From Candidatus Babelota bacterium (GTDB lineage Bacteria; JAGOBX01): 6,666 nucleotides of DNA. The stretch spans positions 1 through 6,666 of the forward strand of contig JAGOBX010000199.1 in assembly GCA_017999075.1 (NCBI GenBank). Direction: 5' to 3'. The position numbers were made by a program, and so were the translations under genes. Under the pieces are notes generated by a model. The model searched no databases, had not been told where the DNA came from, and saw nothing but the letters and a program-made list of their open reading frames with translations. Every line of letters starts with the position of its first letter. Position 1 is the stretch's first letter. Positions 1-6,666 of this stretch are shown here, piece by piece.

Positions 1-103
1 AAAAATTTTTTTAAATCTATTATGGTATAAGTATATTTTCAAATACAAATATGTCAATAGTAATTTTATAAAAATAATGAACAAAATTATAGAAAAAAAT
101 ATA

Positions 104-132
104 TTGTATTATTTATATTTTTTTAGTAAAAT
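104..132 (+). promoter_or_regulatory. Candidate sigma-70-type promoter for cimA
   Basis: A TTGTAT hexamer (104-109) and a TAAAAT hexamer (127-132) are separated by exactly 17 bases, the preferred spacing for a housekeeping promoter. Transcription would begin near 139 and give a leader of about 85 bases before cimA. The surrounding DNA is so AT-rich that such matches arise easily. A second pair, TTGTAA (150-155) and TAAAAT (171-176), has a 15-base spacer and is less convincing. This is inference from consensus matching only. Confidence 0.35.
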
Positions 133-144
133 ATTAAATTTAAT

Positions 145-156
145 ATCTGTTGTAAA
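145..156 (+). repeat. Shared intergenic 12-mer, copy 1
   Basis: ATCTGTTGTAAA here is identical to positions 6109-6120, so the same 12 bases occur in the only two sizeable intergenic regions of the window. A TTGTAA hexamer lies inside both copies, and in both an AT-rich hexamer follows 15 bases later (171-176 here). It could be a shared regulatory site. A 10-base part of it also occurs by chance within the export gene (3180-3189), which weakens the case. Confidence 0.3.
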
Positions 157-214
157 GTTTTAATGCTTTGTAAAATTTGTCAAGCTTGAAATTATTGTTT
201 TTGAATGTATAAAC

Positions 215-220
215 AGGAGA
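215..220 (+). promoter_or_regulatory. Ribosome binding site that fixes the cimA start
   Basis: AGGAGA lies five bases before the ATG at 226, which is ideal Shine-Dalgarno spacing. The in-frame ATG at 205 would add seven residues (MYKQEIQ), has no such motif upstream, and would place this purine run inside the coding sequence. The start at 226 is therefore preferred. Confidence 0.8.
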
Positions 221-225
221 TTCAG

Positions 226-1800
226 ATGAAAAAAATTTTAATATTTGATACTACTTTAAGAGACGGAAGTCAGGGAGAATACGTTTCATTTACTAAAGAA
301 GATAAACTAAAAATATGTGAAATGCTTGACGATTTAGGATTACATTATATTGAAGGCGGCTGGCCTGGAAGCAACCCGAAGGATATGGAATTTTTTCAGG
401 AAGCTCGTAAAATAGAATTTAAAAATTCGAAGCTTACAGCATTCGGAAGTACAGCTCATCCGAAAAATAAAAATGTAAAAGAAGATAAAAACTTGCAGGA
501 ATTAATACGGAGTAAAGCTCCTGTTATAACAATATTCGGAAAGTCATGGGATTTTCACGTTACTCAGGCGTTAAAAATAGGGTTAAATGAGAATTTGCGT
601 TTAATCGAGGATTCGGTATTTTTTTTAAAAGATAACAAGCGGGAAGTTATATTTGATGCTGAACATTTTTTTGACGGATATTGTGCTAATCCGGAATATG
701 CTTTGAAAGCTCTTGAAGCTGCGCAGAAAGGCGGGGCAGATTACATAACTTTATGTGAAACGAATGGAGGAATGCTTTCTCATAAAATTTTTGAAATAGT
801 ATCTATCGTTTGCAAATTTATGAGGGTTCCGATAGGGATACATTGCCATAATGATTCAGGATGCGGAGTAGCAAACAGTCTGGAAGCAATAAGAGCTGGA
901 GCTGTTCTTGTACAGGGAACAATTAATGGACTTGGAGAACGTTGCGGAAATGCAAATTTATGTTCAATAATTCCGAATCTAAAATTCAAAATGAATTACA
1001 ACTGCATATCGTCCGTTAATATAAAAAAAATAACCAATGTGGCCCGTACAATAAGCGAGCTTGCAAATTTATCGCATGATGAACGTCAGCCTTACGTAGG
1101 AAACAGCGCGTTTGCTCATAAAGGAGGAATTCATGTCAGCGCAATAGAAAAAAACAGTAAAACTTATGAACATATAGAACCTGAACTTGTTGGAAATCAT
1201 AGAAGAGTCCTGATATCGGAACTTTCAGGGAAAAGCAATATTTTATATAAAGCTAAGAATTGGAAATATGAAATAGAAAAAGAAGGGAAAGATTTAAAAC
1301 CAATACTTGAACAGATAAAAGAACTTGAAAATTCAGGATTTCAATTTGAATCTGCAGAGGCATCATTTGAAATTCTTATGCTCAAAGGACTTGGAAAATT
1401 TGAACAATTATTTAAAGTTATAGGGTTCAGAGTTATAAACGAACGACTGGGCGATGGTCCTACAAGATGCGAAGCAACGATAAAAGTGGAAGTTAACGGT
1501 AAAGTAGAACATACTGCTTCTGATGGAAACGGTCCTGTAAATGCTCTTGATAATGCTTTAAGAAAAGCTTTAATGAAATTTTATCCGCAAATATTAAATA
1601 TAGAACTTACAGATTATAAAGTTCGAGTTCTGGAAGGAATTGCCGGAACCAGCGCTATAGTAAGAGTTCTTATAGAATCAAGCGATGATAAAAATAAATG
1701 GGGAACAGTGGGAGTATCTGAAAATATTGTAAAAGCAAGTTTGGATGCTTTAATAGACAGTATAAGTTTTTATCTGATGAAATATGCCGATTTAAAATAA
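226..1800 (+). CDS. cimA: (R)-citramalate synthase
   Basis: This enzyme condenses acetyl-CoA with pyruvate to give (R)-citramalate, the first step of the threonine-independent route to 2-oxobutyrate and isoleucine; it is cytoplasmic. From Met226 it is 524 residues, normal for this branch of the alpha-isopropylmalate/homocitrate synthase family. The N-terminal HMGL-like TIM barrel carries the first family signature, L11-R-D-G-S-Q16 with K27 ten residues after the Gln, and the metal-binding signature H206-C-H208-N-D210. These are followed by the [18 protein letters not shown] segment and a linker with HKGGIH (298-303) and GNHRR (323-327). About residues 385-515 form the LeuA-type dimerisation and allosteric domain, including [11 protein letters not shown] from R407. 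The linker wording and the C-terminal domain match the CimA/TIGR00977-type group better than true LeuA, but specificity is inferred from family resemblance. Isoleucine feedback through the C-terminal domain is likely. It is intact, with no visible terminator before the export genes downstream. Confidence 0.92.
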   Translation: MKKILIFDTTLRDGSQGEYVSFTKEDKLKICEMLDDLGLHYIEGGWPGSNPKDMEFFQEARKIEFKNSKLTAFGSTAHPKNKNVKEDKNLQELIRSKAPVITIFGKSWDFHVTQALKIGLNENLRLIEDSVFFLKDNKREVIFDAEHFFDGYCANPEYALKALEAAQKGGADYITLCETNGGMLSHKIFEIVSIVCKFMRVPIGIHCHNDSGCGVANSLEAIRAGAVLVQGTINGLGERCGNANLCSIIPNLKFKMNYNCISSVNIKKITNVARTISELANLSHDERQPYVGNSAFAHKGGIHVSAIEKNSKTYEHIEPELVGNHRRVLISELSGKSNILYKAKNWKYEIEKEGKDLKPILEQIKELENSGFQFESAEASFEILMLKGLGKFEQLFKVIGFRVINERLGDGPTRCEATIKVEVNGKVEHTASDGNGPVNALDNALRKALMKFYPQILNIELTDYKVRVLEGIAGTSAIVRVLIESSDDKNKWGTVGVSENIVKASLDALIDSISFYLMKYADLK

Positions 1801-1831
1801 TTAAAATTGCTGATTTATTTTATATTGAATT

Positions 1832-3829
1832 ATGAATTATTTTATGCGTAAAAAAAAAATAATTGTATTTTTCGAAGTTTGTATTTTATTGATTTTTATT
1901 TCTTCGGTTTATGGAAACGAAGATACGTTTTATTATAAAATCAAAAAACACGATATACTGAAGATAAACATTTATCCCGATGAAAAACAGAGTGTACAAA
2001 GGGAAGTCAGCGATATAGGTTCTATATCAATACCTTTGATAGGGAATATAAAAGTAGAAAATTTATCCATAGAAGAAGTTCAAAATATAATCAAAAAAAA
2101 ACTTGAATATTATTATTATAATCCGGATGTTATAATTGAACTTATATCGCTTGACAAGCATATTATAACTGTGGCCGGATATAGGCCGGCTAATATTGAC
2201 GGTTCAGACAATATGCGTAATTTCTATATTGAACTCATACCTGGAGATAAGCTGTCGGATCTGCTGATAAAAATAGGCTGGGAATGGAATACTGATTTGA
2301 AATATGGTAGAATAATAGTTATACGGAATCAGAAAAAAAATTATACTATAGATTTACTTGATTCAAAAACCGATGCCTTGAATTACGAATTTGTATTGGA
2401 AAATAAGGATGTTGTTTTTTTTGAAAAAAATTCTTCAGGAACCGTAAAAATAATAGGATTTGTAAACCAGCCAAAAACAGTTTATATTCCGTATCATTCT
2501 GGATTAACGGTTTTGCAGGCGGCTCTTGAATGCGGCGGATTCAAAACTGAAGCTGATTTGAATTCGGTAAAAATTACAAGGTTTAATTATGAAAACGGAA
2601 CAGAAACTATTATATTGAATTTATATGATGAACAAAATGATACGAATCTTCTTGCAAATGATGTTGTTGAAATTCCAGAATTAAAAAATTCATTTAAAAA
2701 AACCGTTACTTTCATAGGAATAACAAACAGCGGAATAATTGAACTTGATAATTGGAAAGAAAATTCGCGTTTATCTGATGTAATAGGAAAAGCGAAGTTT
2801 AACATGGATTCAAAATTGAATTATATTTTCGGGATAAACAGCAAATTTCACCCGCCTGTTGAAGCTGATTTTCAGAAGTTTTCTTCCGAAGGAGATATTA
2901 CACATAATCCGTTAATATATCCGGGAGACGTGATAACTGCGAAAACTGCTGAAAAATTTATGCCTGAAGATAAAGGTGTAGTCAGTGTATTAGGTAATTT
3001 TGTAAATCAAGGAAGGTATCCGGTAAACGAATTTTCACGGTTAGCGGATGTACTGATAAAAGCAGGGTGGCAGCATAAAGAAGCTGAACCTGTATCAGTG
3101 CTGATAATCAGCTCAAATTCAGTTCTTGCTGAATATGATATAAATAAATTTTTATATTACGGTGATGCCAATCATAATCCTGTTGTAAATCACGGAGATT
3201 ATGTTTATGTAAGAAAAATTCAGAAAAATAAAGTATTTATTGTTGGGCAGGTCATAAACCCGGGATATTTTGAATTAGAAACCGATGAAAGTAAAAATAC
3301 TCTGGCAAGATATATTTATAAATCAGGCGGTCCGCGTGAAACAGCGGCTATGAACAGAATTAAAGTAGTCAGAGATAATATGAACATAGATGTTGATTTA
3401 AATGAATTTTTTTATGCTCAAAATTTAGAATCGGATTTCAAACTTAAAGACAAAGATATAGTTTATATTCCATCCATTCAAAAATTTTCATTTTATGTAT
3501 TTGGTATGGTGAACAGAGTAGGCAGGTATGATTCGGATAAACCTGTAACAGTGCTTGAAGCATTGACTATTGCGGGAGGATATAAATATACAGGAAAAGT
3601 TCGCGGCGCGAAAATTTTACGGGGAGCCAGAGATAATCCTCAAATAATAGATGTTGATTTATTAAGTTCGTTGAATGATTTCGGTTATGGAACAAATTTG
3701 TTTCTGCAGGAAGGAGATATTTTATATGTTCCAAAATCTCCTGTAACCAATTTAAAGGATTTTCTTGACAATATCGTTCCGAGTTTAAGAAATGCAGTAG
3801 ATTTCGGAAAATCGATTAAAGATTATTAA
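1832..3829 (+). CDS. Polysaccharide export protein with six SLBB-like repeats (Wza-like)
   Basis: This is the probable periplasmic or outer-membrane conduit of a capsule or exopolysaccharide export machine. The N-terminus (M1 to about G28) looks like a Sec signal peptide: a basic RKKK stretch, a hydrophobic core, and a possible cleavage after V26-Y-G28. C17 sits inside the core with no lipobox, so it does not look like a lipoprotein as Wza is. Residues 33-106 resemble a poly-export domain, although the usual GPGD is KKHD here, ending in NPDVIIEL. Six SLBB-like units follow, beginning near I112, V205, V292, V384, V468 and F554. Each opens with a strand of the V-x-V-x-G type, and most close with a GD-x-hydrophobic or D-I/V-hydrophobic strand. 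The last 30 residues form a possible amphipathic helix. At 665 residues it is far longer than Wza, which has about 380 residues and fewer SLBB domains. The ATG at 1832 lacks a Shine-Dalgarno motif; Met5 (1844) is an alternative. It lies two bases before the kinase gene. Confidence 0.88.
   Translation: MNYFMRKKKIIVFFEVCILLIFISSVYGNEDTFYYKIKKHDILKINIYPDEKQSVQREVSDIGSISIPLIGNIKVENLSIEEVQNIIKKKLEYYYYNPDVIIELISLDKHIITVAGYRPANIDGSDNMRNFYIELIPGDKLSDLLIKIGWEWNTDLKYGRIIVIRNQKKNYTIDLLDSKTDALNYEFVLENKDVVFFEKNSSGTVKIIGFVNQPKTVYIPYHSGLTVLQAALECGGFKTEADLNSVKITRFNYENGTETIILNLYDEQNDTNLLANDVVEIPELKNSFKKTVTFIGITNSGIIELDNWKENSRLSDVIGKAKFNMDSKLNYIFGINSKFHPPVEADFQKFSSEGDITHNPLIYPGDVITAKTAEKFMPEDKGVVSVLGNFVNQGRYPVNEFSRLADVLIKAGWQHKEAEPVSVLIISSNSVLAEYDINKFLYYGDANHNPVVNHGDYVYVRKIQKNKVFIVGQVINPGYFELETDESKNTLARYIYKSGGPRETAAMNRIKVVRDNMNIDVDLNEFFYAQNLESDFKLKDKDIVYIPSIQKFSFYVFGMVNRVGRYDSDKPVTVLEALTIAGGYKYTGKVRGAKILRGARDNPQIIDVDLLSSLNDFGYGTNLFLQEGDILYVPKSPVTNLKDFLDNIVPSLRNAVDFGKSIKDY
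1850..1859 (+). repeat. A10 homopolymer at codons 7-10 of the export gene
   Basis: Ten adenines in a row encode the Lys-Lys-Lys part of the signal peptide, only 18 bases after the start codon. Both candidate ATGs (1832 and 1844) lie before the tract, so a one-base gain or loss would shift the frame of nearly the whole protein. This is the longest homopolymer I find in the window. Phase variation or transcriptional slippage is possible but not shown. Confidence 0.9.
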
Positions 3830-3831
3830 TT

Positions 3832-6054
3832 ATGGAAAAAATATATTCAGTAGAACAGTTGCCGCTTCAGCGGTTTGTGAATATACTTGATAAAAATAAG
3901 TATATAATAATTTTCATAACTGCGGCAATAACTTTATTGCTGTTTTTTTTTATGCCGCAGCCGCAGCTTGAATATGAAGCTGTTTCTAAGATATTAGTGA
4001 AGCAAAAAAGCGTTTCTGTTACCACTATGTTTGCGGAAGAACAATCAAATCTTCTTCCTTTAATGAAAAACCAGAATGCTATAAAAACTTATATAGAACT
4101 CATAAAATCTATAGAAGTTTCAAGATCTGTAGCCAAAAAACTGCTTGCTGATGAAATTGAAAATTCAGTGGCAACCGGAGTTTTATCAAATGAAATTCAG
4201 GGGAAATCATATAATGACTTATCGTTTTATCTTCTTGAACGTATAGACGCTGACTATGCAGAAGATGCAAATGTCATAAGGATTCATTCACGCACTGAAA
4301 ATCCGGATTTTTCAAAAAAAATAGCCAATCTGACAGCGACAGTATTTATTAATTTCAACCAGAATCTTGAACGTGGTGAAATCAGAAGCGCGTTAAATTA
4401 TATAGTAGAACAAAAAGGATTAGCTAAAAAGAAACTTGATCAAACGGAATATGAACTTGAAGAATATTTAAGAATAGCGAATCCCAGAGTAATGAGCGAC
4501 GGATTAAAAGAGATTATAAGCCGCTTGGCTCAACTTGAATCAAGATATAATGAAATAGAAATAAATGAAACTTTAGCTAAAAACAATATAAAAGAATCAA
4601 AAAAACTTTTAAATTCAAAAAGCGCGTATAGCGATAAAAATAATATTCAGGATTTACTGCCGGAAAATATTAAAGAATTAACAGGGAAACTTGAAGATTT
4701 GAAATCCGAATATAATGAACTGTCAAATTATCAGAAAGAAACCCACCCTGAAATAAAAAAATTGAAAAGCAGGATAAAAATAATAGAAGAAAAAATATCT
4801 TCTGAAATTAAAAACATGTCTAAAACTGCCAATAAGGATGATCAATTGTCTTTTTTATACAATAAAACCTCGCCATATTCGATTGGTGAAAATTATATGA
4901 AAAACATATTGGACTCCGAACAGAATCTGAAAAGTTTTGATAAAGAAAAAAAAGAAATTTTAAAACAAAAGGATATGATATCTGTACAGTTAAAAACATT
5001 GCCGCTTGATACTTTAAAACATACAAGGTTAGTAAAAAATGTGGAAACAGCAAATAATATTTATTTACGGCTTATGCAGAGAGAAGAAGAATTAAGACTT
5101 ATGGAAGCGAAAGAACTCGGTGGGTTGATATTGTATGAGAAAGCAGAAGAAGCTTTTATAACCAATCCTCCAAAACCAAGGTCCACCTCGCTTATACTTG
5201 ATTTTATACTTGGATTAATTATAAGTATAAGCGTTGTTTTAATAAAAGAATATCTTGATACGACATTTAAAAATCCGAATGATGTATTTTCTATACTTAA
5301 ATTGAAAATACTCGGTATTGTTCCTGAAATAATTCCAGATAAAGATTCAAATTATATTGACGGATTAACAAATTTTGCGCCGTATTTAATAACTCATTTT
5401 GCACCAAAATCCCCTTCAGCAGAAGCTTTTCGTGCGCTCAGGATAGTTTTGGAAACCAATGTTGAATTATATAATTCTCCGAAACAAGGCAAAACTCTTC
5501 TTATATCGAGCCCGACTCCAGGTGAAGGAAAAAGTATCTGCGCTTCTAATATTGCTCTTTCGTTTGCAAATATAAATAAAAAAGTTATAATAGTTGACAC
5601 TGATACGAGAAAACCTTCATTGAATAAATTATTTAATATTCATCCGAATTCCGGATTAACTGATGTTGTATTCAAAAACTGTAAAGTGGAAAATGCTATA
5701 GTCAGACAGGTCGTTCCGAACCTTGATATACTTTTTTCAGGAGAACGGGCTGGAACTGAAATTGAATTTACAAGTTCAAAAAAATTCATTGAACTTATGA
5801 ATATATTAAAACAGACGTATGAACTGATAATATTTGATTCTCCGGCAATGCTTGTAGTGTCAGATCCTGTTATGCTTTCAACTATGATGGATAGTGTTGT
5901 TATGGTAGTACGTCATAATTACACCAAGTATGATGCTGCGCTTCAAGCTTTGAGATATTTTGAAAATGTAAATGCAAAACTTTACGGCGTGATTTATAAT
6001 GGAGTAGTTTCAGAAAAAAAATATTATTATAAGTATTATGAAAAGCAATCTTGA
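3832..6054 (+). CDS. wzc: Wzc-type polysaccharide co-polymerase and BY-family tyrosine autokinase
   Basis: This inner-membrane protein controls polysaccharide chain length and export through cycles of tyrosine autophosphorylation. At 740 residues it matches the fused proteobacterial Wzc layout (about 720). A Wzz domain begins with TM1 (about 24-41). A long charged coiled-coil region spans roughly 193-330, including THPEIKKLKSRI. A GNVR-like segment (about 390-435) is followed by the proline motif NPPKPRS (445-451) and TM2 (about 453-471). The cytoplasmic kinase has the E531-x-x-R534-x-x-R537 oligomerisation motif, Walker A SPTPGEGKS (560-568), Walker A' VDTDTRKP (588-595) and Walker B LIIFDSP (665-671). 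The C-terminal tail bears a tyrosine cluster at 731-733 and 735-736, the expected autophosphorylation site. All key residues are present. The start, two bases after the SLBB gene, has no clear Shine-Dalgarno motif, which suggests translational coupling. No cognate phosphatase (Wzb-like) is in the window. Confidence 0.93.
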   Translation: MEKIYSVEQLPLQRFVNILDKNKYIIIFITAAITLLLFFFMPQPQLEYEAVSKILVKQKSVSVTTMFAEEQSNLLPLMKNQNAIKTYIELIKSIEVSRSVAKKLLADEIENSVATGVLSNEIQGKSYNDLSFYLLERIDADYAEDANVIRIHSRTENPDFSKKIANLTATVFINFNQNLERGEIRSALNYIVEQKGLAKKKLDQTEYELEEYLRIANPRVMSDGLKEIISRLAQLESRYNEIEINETLAKNNIKESKKLLNSKSAYSDKNNIQDLLPENIKELTGKLEDLKSEYNELSNYQKETHPEIKKLKSRIKIIEEKISSEIKNMSKTANKDDQLSFLYNKTSPYSIGENYMKNILDSEQNLKSFDKEKKEILKQKDMISVQLKTLPLDTLKHTRLVKNVETANNIYLRLMQREEELRLMEAKELGGLILYEKAEEAFITNPPKPRSTSLILDFILGLIISISVVLIKEYLDTTFKNPNDVFSILKLKILGIVPEIIPDKDSNYIDGLTNFAPYLITHFAPKSPSAEAFRALRIVLETNVELYNSPKQGKTLLISSPTPGEGKSICASNIALSFANINKKVIIVDTDTRKPSLNKLFNIHPNSGLTDVVFKNCKVENAIVRQVVPNLDILFSGERAGTEIEFTSSKKFIELMNILKQTYELIIFDSPAMLVVSDPVMLSTMMDSVVMVVRHNYTKYDAALQALRYFENVNAKLYGVIYNGVVSEKKYYYKYYEKQS

Positions 6055-6108
6055 TCCTGATATATGTGTCATTTCTTAAAGTCCGGTTATGTTTGAAAAA
6101 TCAAAACG

Positions 6109-6120
6109 ATCTGTTGTAAA
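6109..6120 (+). repeat. Shared intergenic 12-mer, copy 2
   Basis: This is the second exact copy of ATCTGTTGTAAA, ending 21 bases before the ribosome binding site of the C-S lyase gene. It is not palindromic, which argues against a simple dimeric operator. The function is unknown, and chance similarity in AT-rich DNA remains possible. Confidence 0.3.
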
Positions 6121-6141
6121 CATTTTTATTTAAGTTTAATT

Positions 6142-6147
6142 AAGGAG
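6142..6147 (+). promoter_or_regulatory. Ribosome binding site for the TTG-started C-S lyase gene
   Basis: AAGGAG is the strongest Shine-Dalgarno match in the window. It lies 11 bases before the TTG at 6159, slightly longer than ideal. The reading frame has a TAA stop at 6141-6143, so the protein must start after it, and TTG 6159 is the only usual start codon between that stop and the conserved N-terminus. Confidence 0.75.
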
Positions 6148-6158
6148 TCAAAAACCTC

Positions 6159-6666
6159 TTGTATAAAATTAATTTTGACAAGGTAATAAACAGAAAAAAT
6201 ACAAATTGTTCCAAATGGGATAATGCAAAAAAAAGATTGAATGCAGATATTGATTTGCCGTTATGGGTTGCAGATATGGATTTTCAGTCTCCGCCTGAAG
6301 TTATAAAAACGTTATGTAAATACGCGGCTCATGGAATATACGGTTATACGTATATCCCTGATGAATATTATAAAACGATAATAGAATGGAATCGGAAAAA
6401 ACATTTCTGGGATATTCCTCAGGAACATATACTTTTTTCTCCGGGAGTTGTTATTTCTTTAAAAACATTGGTGCAGGCGTTCACAAAACCCGGGGACAAC
6501 ATAATAATTCAATCTCCGATATATCCTCCGTTTTACAGTTCTATTAGCAGTAATGAAAGGCGGATTCTTGTCAATCCTCTGATTATCAGAGACGGCAGAT
6601 ATCATATAGATTTTAATGATTTTGAAAAAAAAATAAAAGATAAGAAAACAACAATGTTTTTATTAT
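6159..6666 (+). CDS. patB: MalY/PatB-type PLP-dependent C-S lyase (3' end beyond window)
   Basis: This is a fold-type I PLP enzyme of the MalY/PatB group, cytoplasmic cystathionine beta-lyases or cysteine-S-conjugate beta-lyases that cleave a C-S bond to release a thiol, pyruvate and ammonia. Only the first 169 codons are present; family members run to about 390 residues, so the PLP-binding lysine lies outside. Family features visible are the N-terminal FDKVINRKNTN...KWD segment, LWVADMDF (35-42) followed by SPPEV, the GIYGYT segment, FSPGVV (93-98) in the cofactor-binding region, and SPIYPPFY (119-126), then NPL and a YHIDFNDFE segment. The start is TTG, decided by an in-frame stop at 6141 and the AAGGAG at 6142. 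Whether it acts in methionine metabolism, cysteine breakdown or regulation (as E. coli MalY also does) cannot be told from this part. An ordinary class I/II aminotransferase is the main alternative, but the WVADMDF wording favours MalY/PatB. Confidence 0.88.
   Translation, partial: MYKINFDKVINRKNTNCSKWDNAKKRLNADIDLPLWVADMDFQSPPEVIKTLCKYAAHGIYGYTYIPDEYYKTIIEWNRKKHFWDIPQEHILFSPGVVISLKTLVQAFTKPGDNIIIQSPIYPPFYSSISSNERRILVNPLIIRDGRYHIDFNDFEKKIKDKKTTMFLL

Larger units (their letters stand above)
1..225 (+). other. AT-rich intergenic leader upstream of cimA
   Basis: I see no gene in this stretch. It is nearly all A and T and holds only very short open frames with no ribosome binding site, for example at 51-71 and 77-163. 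It contains the candidate promoter, two TTGTAAA copies (150-156 and 168-174), and a perfect 10-base palindrome, TCAAGCTTGA, at 180-189. The only inverted repeats in the first 100 bases are A/T-only and weak. No T-box, riboswitch or strong terminator hairpin is recognisable. The palindrome might be an operator or chance. Confidence 0.5.
6055..6158 (+). other. Intergenic gap between the kinase and C-S lyase genes
   Basis: I see no gene here. A weak stem, TTTGA (6092-6096) with TCAAA (6101-6105), has a four-base loop but is not followed by a T run, so it is not a convincing terminator. No promoter with good hexamers and spacing is visible. TTGTAA (6114-6119) and TTTAAT (6135-6140) have a 15-base spacer and would start transcription on top of the ribosome binding site. 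The gap contains the second copy of a 12-base element also found upstream of cimA. Confidence 0.5.

Noticed and set aside
51-71. Six-codon open frame MSIVIL upstream of cimA, resembling a branched-chain amino acid attenuator leader peptide
   Set aside because: There is no ribosome binding site, no GC-rich terminator/antiterminator pair follows, and Ile/Leu/Val codons are expected in AT-rich DNA. It also lies upstream of the likelier promoter.
61-89. TAATTTT/AAAATTA inverted repeat
   Set aside because: It has seven A/T-only pairs with a 15-base loop in nearly pure A/T DNA, so it is expected by chance.
77-163. 28-codon open frame in the cimA leader
   Set aside because: It has no Shine-Dalgarno motif and consists of low-complexity AT-rich codons with no recognisable protein features. 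It overlaps the candidate promoter.
205-225. Upstream in-frame ATG for cimA
   Set aside because: It lacks a ribosome binding site, and the AGGAGA at 215-220 is correctly spaced for the ATG at 226, where the family's usual N-terminus begins.
780-989. Minus-strand open frame inside cimA
   Set aside because: It is fully antisense to a well-conserved coding region and shows no family features. The same applies to the minus-strand frames at 2587-2805, 4820-5053 and 5394-5600.
2110-2121. Four tandem tyrosine codons (TAT repeats) in the export gene
   Set aside because: The unit is a short in-frame trinucleotide run within the poly-export domain and too short to suggest an unstable microsatellite.
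6091-6107. Possible terminator hairpin after the kinase gene
   Set aside because: The stem has only five A/T-rich pairs and no T run follows, so an intrinsic terminator is not supported.

Overview
This window holds four plus-strand genes and no RNA gene, mobile element or CRISPR array that I can see. The DNA is very AT-rich (roughly 30% G+C by eye), with many A and T runs of 8 to 10 bases. A Wza-like export protein with a signal peptide next to a Wzc-like tyrosine kinase points to a bacterium with a Gram-negative type envelope that makes a secreted or capsular polysaccharide. A low-GC anaerobe would fit, but the sequence alone does not settle the phylum.

Layout: positions 1-225 are an AT-rich leader with one plausible promoter and a clear ribosome binding site. 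Positions 226-1800 encode (R)-citramalate synthase (cimA), the entry enzyme of the threonine-independent isoleucine route. After 31 bases comes a 665-residue periplasmic or outer-membrane export protein with a poly-export domain and six SLBB-like repeats (1832-3829). Two bases later starts a 740-residue Wzz/BY-kinase fusion of the Wzc type (3832-6054). A 104-base gap (6055-6158) precedes a MalY/PatB-type PLP-dependent C-S lyase that starts on TTG at 6159 and runs off the window.

How they work together: the SLBB protein and the kinase are the standard export pair, with an outer channel or periplasmic conduit and an inner-membrane co-polymerase whose tyrosine phosphorylation cycle controls chain length and export. 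They are almost certainly co-translated. cimA lies just upstream with no visible terminator, so it may share their transcript although its metabolic role is unrelated. The C-S lyase has its own ribosome binding site and is probably a separate unit. No glycosyltransferase, flippase, polymerase or phosphatase gene is in view, so the sugar-assembly genes must lie elsewhere.

I see no undescribed system here. The points most worth checking are the A10 tract right after the export protein's start, the six-repeat architecture without a lipobox, the cimA-export gene linkage, and a 12-base element shared by the two intergenic regions.
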